From Actinomycetes bacterium (lineage in GTDB: Bacteria > Actinomycetota > Actinomycetes > Actinomycetales > Demequinaceae), in assembly GCA_023411615.1 (NCBI GenBank), contig JAEYOR010000023.1, forward strand, positions 1-35,390: DNA of 35,390 bases, written 5' to 3'. A program made the translations under genes and the position numbers. Under the pieces are notes generated by a model. It made no database searches. It was not told where the DNA came from and saw only the letters and a list, made by a program, of their open reading frames with translations. Positions 31,389 through 35,390 of the stretch are shown piece by piece (position 1 is the first letter of the stretch; the number at the start of each line of letters is the position of its first letter).

Positions 31389-33010
31389 AGCGGTTGCTAG
31401 CCCCCCGCATCGTCCCGCTTGCCGTTGCGGCCCTTGTGGTGACGGCGTGTTCGGGTGCCAGCGATCACGACGCCTCCCCCTCGCCCGCGGTGGTGACGGT
31501 GCTTGGCCCCTCTTTTGACGCGGGACCAAGCAAGGTCGCTCACCTCGCCTGGGGTCCAACGGTGGTGGACGCGGCACATGCACGCGTTCGGGCGTCGGCG
31601 CTGCCGCTTGAAGAGGCGGCCGGCATGGTCATTGTCGCCGCGTGGAACTCTACGGACTCGGCAGGCGCCGCGGAGCTCGTTGAGAACGAGCATCTCGGCG
31701 GCGTCATCCTCATGGGCGATGCCATCGCAAGCCGTGAGCAGGTGATGGAGACAACGTCGGCCGTGGCCTCCGCTGCCGCCCGCGACTCGCGGTGGTGGCC
31801 CGCCATCATCTCGACTGATCAAGAGGGTGGCCCCGTTGCCCGCTTGCGAGGACTCGGCCCCGACTTGCCCGCTTTCATGGCGGCTGGTTCAGCGACCGAC
31901 CTCGCGTCCGTCACGGAGGCCTACGCCGCTCAAGCGCACGATATGGCACAGCTCGGCTTCACTGTTGACTGGGCACCCGTTGCGGATGTCACCGTTGGCT
32001 CAAGCGATACAACGATTGGGGTGCGCTCCGCTGGCACGGACCCAACCCGGGTGGGCGCCACCGTTGTCGCTGCGATGGACGGCTTCCTGAAAGCCGGCGT
32101 CATGCCGTCCGCCAAGCACTTCCCCGGCCATGGGTCGGTCGCGACGGACTCCCATGTGGGCCTTCCCATGCAGACGGCTTCCCTTGACGAACTCGCCGCG
32201 CGGGACTTCGTCCCTTTTGCCGACGCCATCGAGCAGGGCATCCCGATGGTGATGACGGGGCATATCGCGGTGAGCGCATGGGGCGGCGAGCCGGCCACCA
32301 CCTCGCCCGCCGCTTACGCCTTCCTGCGTGACGAGCTCGCGTTCACGGGAGTGGTGGCGACCGACGCGATGAATATGGCGGCCGTGACGGATCGGTATGA
32401 CCCTGGGGAGGCGGAAGTGGCGGCGCTCGCCGCAGGCGCGGACCTCATCCTCATGCCGCGCGATCCTGCGCTCGCACGTCAGGCGATCATCACTGCCGTC
32501 ACGGACGGGACGCTTTCGCGCTCGCGGCTTGATGAAGCGGTGGGTCGCGTGGCGCTCATGATGCAGTGGCAATCACACCGTGCAGCGGAGGCGGGCGAAG
32601 AGCCGGTGGACGGCGGCTACGCACGCCGCGTTGCCGCCACGTGGGCCACGGTGTCTTCGCCATCATGTGGTGGGCCGCTTGTTGGAGATTCGGTGACGCT
32701 GCGTGGTGGTTGGCCCGCAGAGCGAGAGATTCTCGCCGAGGCTCTCGCTGAGCATGGCATCAGCCAAGGCGGGGGCACATCGGTGCTCCTGCTCGGCTCA
32801 GCGCGAGCATCGGGCACGGCCGACGTGGTGGTCGCCATGGATGCGCCGTGGGGGCTTCCCGCTTCCTCAGCAACCACGTACATCGGCTTGTATGGTCGCT
32901 CGGCTGACGCTCTGCGCGGCCTTGCGGACGTCCTCGCGGGCGCCGTCGCTCCAGGCGGCACGTGGGCAATCCCCGGGATGCCCCCCGCCTGTGCTGACAG
33001 CGTCGGCTGA
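31385..33010 (+). CDS. glycoside hydrolase family 3 lipoprotein, NagZ-like
   Basis: Beta-N-acetylhexosaminidase of the GH3 NagZ type, expected to trim GlcNAc from peptidoglycan fragments outside the membrane. The 541-residue product starts with a lipoprotein signal: MKRLLAPRIVPLAVAALVVTAC, Cys22 being the lipidated residue. The catalytic Asp/His motif is KHFPGHGSVATDSHVG at residues 244-259, and the nucleophile is Asp327 in VVATDAMNMAAV. STDQEGGPVARL at about 143-154 is also typical. A C-terminal part after about 400 is a second, less conserved domain. GTG 31385 overlaps the tsaD stop by 4 nt. Confidence 0.88.
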   Translation: MKRLLAPRIVPLAVAALVVTACSGASDHDASPSPAVVTVLGPSFDAGPSKVAHLAWGPTVVDAAHARVRASALPLEEAAGMVIVAAWNSTDSAGAAELVENEHLGGVILMGDAIASREQVMETTSAVASAAARDSRWWPAIISTDQEGGPVARLRGLGPDLPAFMAAGSATDLASVTEAYAAQAHDMAQLGFTVDWAPVADVTVGSSDTTIGVRSAGTDPTRVGATVVAAMDGFLKAGVMPSAKHFPGHGSVATDSHVGLPMQTASLDELAARDFVPFADAIEQGIPMVMTGHIAVSAWGGEPATTSPAAYAFLRDELAFTGVVATDAMNMAAVTDRYDPGEAEVAALAAGADLILMPRDPALARQAIITAVTDGTLSRSRLDEAVGRVALMMQWQSHRAAEAGEEPVDGGYARRVAATWATVSSPSCGGPLVGDSVTLRGGWPAEREILAEALAEHGISQGGGTSVLLLGSARASGTADVVVAMDAPWGLPASSATTYIGLYGRSADALRGLADVLAGAVAPGGTWAIPGMPPACADSVG

Positions 33011-33047
33011 CGCTGCCGCATTACGACAGCGACGCGAACGCGATCGA

Positions 33048-33053
33048 TACGCT
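33048..33053 (+). promoter_or_regulatory. possible -10 box of the LysE-family gene
   Basis: tacgct ends 6 nt before GTG 33060; no Shine-Dalgarno is present. It fits TAnnnT and leaderless geometry. No good -35 is seen. Confidence 0.35.
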
Positions 33054-33059
33054 GTGCGC

Positions 33060-33674
33060 GTGACCCTTCTTGCGGGCTTTGGTCTTGGGCTGTCTCTCAT
33101 CATCGCGATCGGCGCGCAGAACGTCTTTGTCCTCCGCCAAGGGCTTGCGCGTTCCTATGTCGCACTCGTCGTCGTCATCTGTGCCGTCTCCGACGCCGTC
33201 CTCATTGCATCGGGTGTTGCGGGCCTTGGTGCGCTCGTCGAATCAACGCCGTGGCTTGTCACCGCCGCTCGGGTGGGAGGTGCCGCCTTCTTGTTGGTTT
33301 ACGGTGCGCTCGCCGCGCACCGCGCGTGGCGGCCAAGGGGCGAGTCGCTTGATACGGCGCCGGGCACTGCGCCGCGTGCCGGGAAGGCAGCCTGGGGCGT
33401 TGCCGTCACGGCGCTCGCACTGACGTGGTTCAACCCGCACGTCTATCTCGACACCGTGTTCCTCCTGGGATCGATTGCCGCAACGCATGGGGATGAGCGG
33501 TGGCTGTTCGCTGCCGGGGCGATGGCGGGAAGCGTCGTGTGGTTCACCGGTTTGGGTTACGGAGCCCGTCTGCTCAGCCGGTGGCTGTCGAGACCGTCGG
33601 CATGGAGGTGGCTCGACGGCGGCATTGCCGTCGTCATGGTGGTGCTCGCCATCCAGTTGCTGCGCGGTGCCTAG
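33060..33674 (+). CDS. LysE/ArgO family amino acid exporter
   Basis: Membrane exporter of basic amino acids by family. The 204-residue product shows LLAGFGLGLSLIIAIGAQNVFVLRQGL at the N terminus, which is the LysE signature. It then has CAVSDAVLIASGVAGLG, WGVAVTALALTWFNPHVYLDTVFLLGSIA and three further hydrophobic segments, six in all. GTG 33060 is used; GTG 33054 is in frame two codons earlier. The open frame extends to 32703 inside the upstream gene and is rejected. Its stop shares CTAG with the convergent methyltransferase. Substrate (Lys or Arg) cannot be told. Confidence 0.9.
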   Translation: MTLLAGFGLGLSLIIAIGAQNVFVLRQGLARSYVALVVVICAVSDAVLIASGVAGLGALVESTPWLVTAARVGGAAFLLVYGALAAHRAWRPRGESLDTAPGTAPRAGKAAWGVAVTALALTWFNPHVYLDTVFLLGSIAATHGDERWLFAAGAMAGSVVWFTGLGYGARLLSRWLSRPSAWRWLDGGIAVVMVVLAIQLLRGA

Positions 33675-34858
33675 GTGGTGGTGTGGAGCGGCTCCGCGAT
33701 GAGAGCCCGACGCTGATCGCCCACTCGCGTGAGGATCACGGTGGCCGATTGGTTGCCCGCCAGCTTCAACTGTGGGCGCAGCGCCTCGGGGGTGATGTCC
33801 ACACCGCGCTTCTTGATGTCAACAACGCCGACGCTGCGTTCGCGCAATGCGCCAGCGATCAGCTTTGTCTTGAGCGGCAGGTTCTCGATCACGCGATACC
33901 CCCGCACAAAGGGAGAGGCAAGTGCGGCGTCGGCCGTGAGATAGGCGATCGATGGCGCGATGAGCCGGGCATCGAGATCATCGGCAAGCGGTCCGACGAG
34001 TCCCGCACGGATGACTGCCCCGTCTGGTTCGTAAAGGAACTCGCCGAGCGGACCAGTCTCACCGGGCACAGGGTCGCCATCAAAGACGTGCGCCCGTCCG
34101 TGAGAGAAGATGAGAGCGCTGTGGCCTGCGCGTCTGGCGAGGTTCCCCGACCACAAGCCGAGTTCAACAACATCGCCTTCGACGCTCACCCATTGGGCCT
34201 CAACGCCGTCCGGCACGGCGTCGTGCGGGAGTGCGGGGCCCACCTTGATGCCGATCTCGGGCCACCGCGAACGCAATTCGAGAATGTCCTCAAGGGGTGG
34301 CGAGTAATCGGAGGTGTGATGGCGCCGGCCGTGTCCATCGCGGCGGGCGGGATCCGCGAAAACGGCCTCGACATCGAGATCCCCCGCCGCAAGGGTCGCC
34401 ATCGCGTCGGCAAGGACAACCCGGGCGTGATCCCAGTGGCGCAGGTTGTAGTCAGCGATGAGCGCCGTTGCCTCATCACGCTCGAATGCGATGACGCCGA
34501 CGCCAAGCGTTGCCGCGGCCATAGCGTCGGCCCCAATGCCGCACGTGAGGTCCGCGATCCGCGTGACGCCCGCGTCGCGATACCGCTGAGCATGCAGCGC
34601 CGCGACCGTGAGGCGCGTCGCCTGCTCAAGCCCATCCTGAGTGAAGAGCATGCCGCGCGCGAAGTCACCGAACTTCGCCTGCGCCGCCGCGCGGAGGCGA
34701 CTCTGCGTCAATACGATCGACACGAGTTCGGGAGATACACCCTGCGCACGCAAATGCTCGGAGCGTGTCAGTGACTCCAAGGCGACATAGGGAGGGAGCG
34801 CGTCGAGGAGCGCTATAGCCGTGGGGCTCGTCGCGAGGCGAGCGGCGGCGGCGTCCAT
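33671..34858 (-). CDS. class I SAM-dependent methyltransferase with THUMP-like C-terminal domain
   Basis: Putative methyltransferase, probably on RNA by domain analogy; substrate unknown. The 395-residue product has SAM motif I as IADLTCGIGADAMAAATLGVGVIAFERD (about residues 100-127) and the catalytic-loop-like VFADPARRDGHGRRHHTSDYSPP (about 165-187). The C-terminal about 70 residues (VRGYRVIENLPLKTKLI, DIKKRGVDITPEALRPQLKL) match the THUMP-like domain found in this family. ATG 34858 is preceded by agga on the minus strand. Divergent from groES. Confidence 0.87.
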   Translation of the reverse strand: MDAAAARLATSPTAIALLDALPPYVALESLTRSEHLRAQGVSPELVSIVLTQSRLRAAAQAKFGDFARGMLFTQDGLEQATRLTVAALHAQRYRDAGVTRIADLTCGIGADAMAAATLGVGVIAFERDEATALIADYNLRHWDHARVVLADAMATLAAGDLDVEAVFADPARRDGHGRRHHTSDYSPPLEDILELRSRWPEIGIKVGPALPHDAVPDGVEAQWVSVEGDVVELGLWSGNLARRAGHSALIFSHGRAHVFDGDPVPGETGPLGEFLYEPDGAVIRAGLVGPLADDLDARLIAPSIAYLTADAALASPFVRGYRVIENLPLKTKLIAGALRERSVGVVDIKKRGVDITPEALRPQLKLAGNQSATVILTRVGDQRRALIAEPLHTTT

Positions 34859-34913
34859 GGCTCGATCCTGGCACGTCCCGCGTTCTCCATGCGCGAATCT
34901 TGACCGTTTGCGG

Positions 34914-34940
34914 TTAGCACTCAGGTCCCGTGAGTGCTAA
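34914..34940 (+). promoter_or_regulatory. CIRCE operator of groES
   Basis: TTAGCACTC, 9 nt, GAGTGCTAA: a perfect match to the CIRCE inverted repeat, the binding site of the heat-shock repressor HrcA. It lies about 100 nt ahead of groES. A promoter may overlap it: ttagca (34914-34919) and taaatt (34938-34943) with 18-nt spacing, or a -35 ttgacc at 34900-34905. Confidence 0.95.
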
Positions 34941-35041
34941 ATTGCTAGTGCTCCATGAGGAGTGCGGACGCAGCCCGACCCCCGCGACGGCGGGCCTGAG
35001 CCGCTCACAAAACGTTACGTTCAAGGAAGGTGAGGTCCGCA

Positions 35042-35335
35042 GTGTCGGTCTCTATCAAGCCTCTCGAGGACAAGGTTGTGGTGAAGCCGGCAGCTGCCGA
35101 GCAGACCACGGCCTCCGGCCTCGTGATCCCTGACACCGCCAAGGAAAAGCCCCAGGAGGGCGAGATTGTCGCGGTAGGCCCTGGTCGTGTTGACGACAAC
35201 GGCAACCGCGTCCCGCTCGACGTCAAGGTGGGCGACCGTGTTATGTACAGCAAGTACGGCGGCACCGAGGTCAAGTACGCGGGCGAGGAGTACCTCATCC
35301 TGTCGGTGCGTGACCTGCTCGCGGTTGTCGAATAA
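35042..35335 (+). CDS. groES: co-chaperonin GroES
   Basis: Lid of the GroEL folding chamber. The 97-residue product has VSIKPLEDKVVVKPAAAEQTTASGLVIPDTAKEKPQEGEIVAVGPG, including the mobile loop, and VMYSKYGGTEVKYAGEEYLILSVRDLLAVVE. Length is normal. GTG 35042 is chosen with ggtgagg 6 nt upstream; a GTG at 35030 would add four residues. Under CIRCE control. A groEL copy may lie beyond the window; the last 55 bases show no gene start. Confidence 0.96.
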   Translation: MSVSIKPLEDKVVVKPAAAEQTTASGLVIPDTAKEKPQEGEIVAVGPGRVDDNGNRVPLDVKVGDRVMYSKYGGTEVKYAGEEYLILSVRDLLAVVE

Positions 35336-35390
35336 GACGACGCCGCTCAGTCTTCGCTGACGCGAGAGAAGGGCCCCCCGGCGTGGGCGG

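Noticed and set aside
33500..34774. Plus-strand open frame of 424 codons
   Set aside because: Antisense to the THUMP-like methyltransferase, which has clear motifs; composition is that of a shadow frame.

Overview
The window is high-GC DNA from an actinobacterium, most likely of the order Micrococcales; genus cannot be fixed from sequence alone. Evidence: S10-spc-alpha gene order, a zinc-type S14 and L36, long low-complexity tails on S3, L15 and L17, a short-lid adenylate kinase, no rpsD between rpsK and rpoA, TAnnnT -10 boxes, apparently leaderless mRNAs and a CIRCE-controlled groES. The first ~44 bases are almost pure C/G runs and look like a poor contig end.

Layout. (1) 265-9273+: S10 and spc ribosomal protein genes rpsJ-rplC-rplD-rplW-rplB-rpsS-rplV-rpsC-rplP-rpmC-rpsQ-rplN-rplX-rplE-rpsN(Z)-rpsH-rplF-rplR-rpsE-rpmD-rplO, then secY-adk-map (to 12774). 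Most joints are 4-nt or 1-nt overlaps or short gaps with Shine-Dalgarno sequences. rplN carries an in-frame TAG at the position of a conserved tyrosine. (2) 12775-15427: an accessory island of four paralogous small proteins made of variant leucine-rich (LRV/HEAT-like) repeats, split by a strong intrinsic terminator, lying in an otherwise conserved map-infA joint. This is the most unusual part of the window. (3) 15428-20613: infA-rpmJ-rpsM-rpsK-rpoA-rplQ-truA, then rplM-rpsI from their own clear promoter. (4) 20629-28027: cell-envelope precursor and cofactor genes glmM, a DedA protein, a methyltransferase, coaA (minus), glmS, acpS, alr. (5) 28024-31388: t6A tRNA-modification genes tsaE-tsaB-rimI, an inverted nitroreductase gene, then tsaD. 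(6) 31385-35335: a NagZ-like lipoprotein, a LysE-family exporter, a THUMP-like methyltransferase (minus) and groES with a perfect CIRCE operator.

How it fits together: translation machinery, its secretion channel (SecY), N-terminal maturation (Map, RimI), tRNA modification (TruA, TsaBDE), amino-sugar and D-alanine supply for peptidoglycan (GlmS, GlmM, Alr, NagZ), CoA/ACP maturation (CoaA, AcpS) and a chaperonin. All three convergent gene pairs end on shared palindromic stop codons (CTATAG or CTAG). Several genes in the second half start 6-7 nt after a -10 box with no Shine-Dalgarno, as expected of leaderless transcripts. No rRNA, tRNA, CRISPR array, insertion sequence or phage gene was seen.
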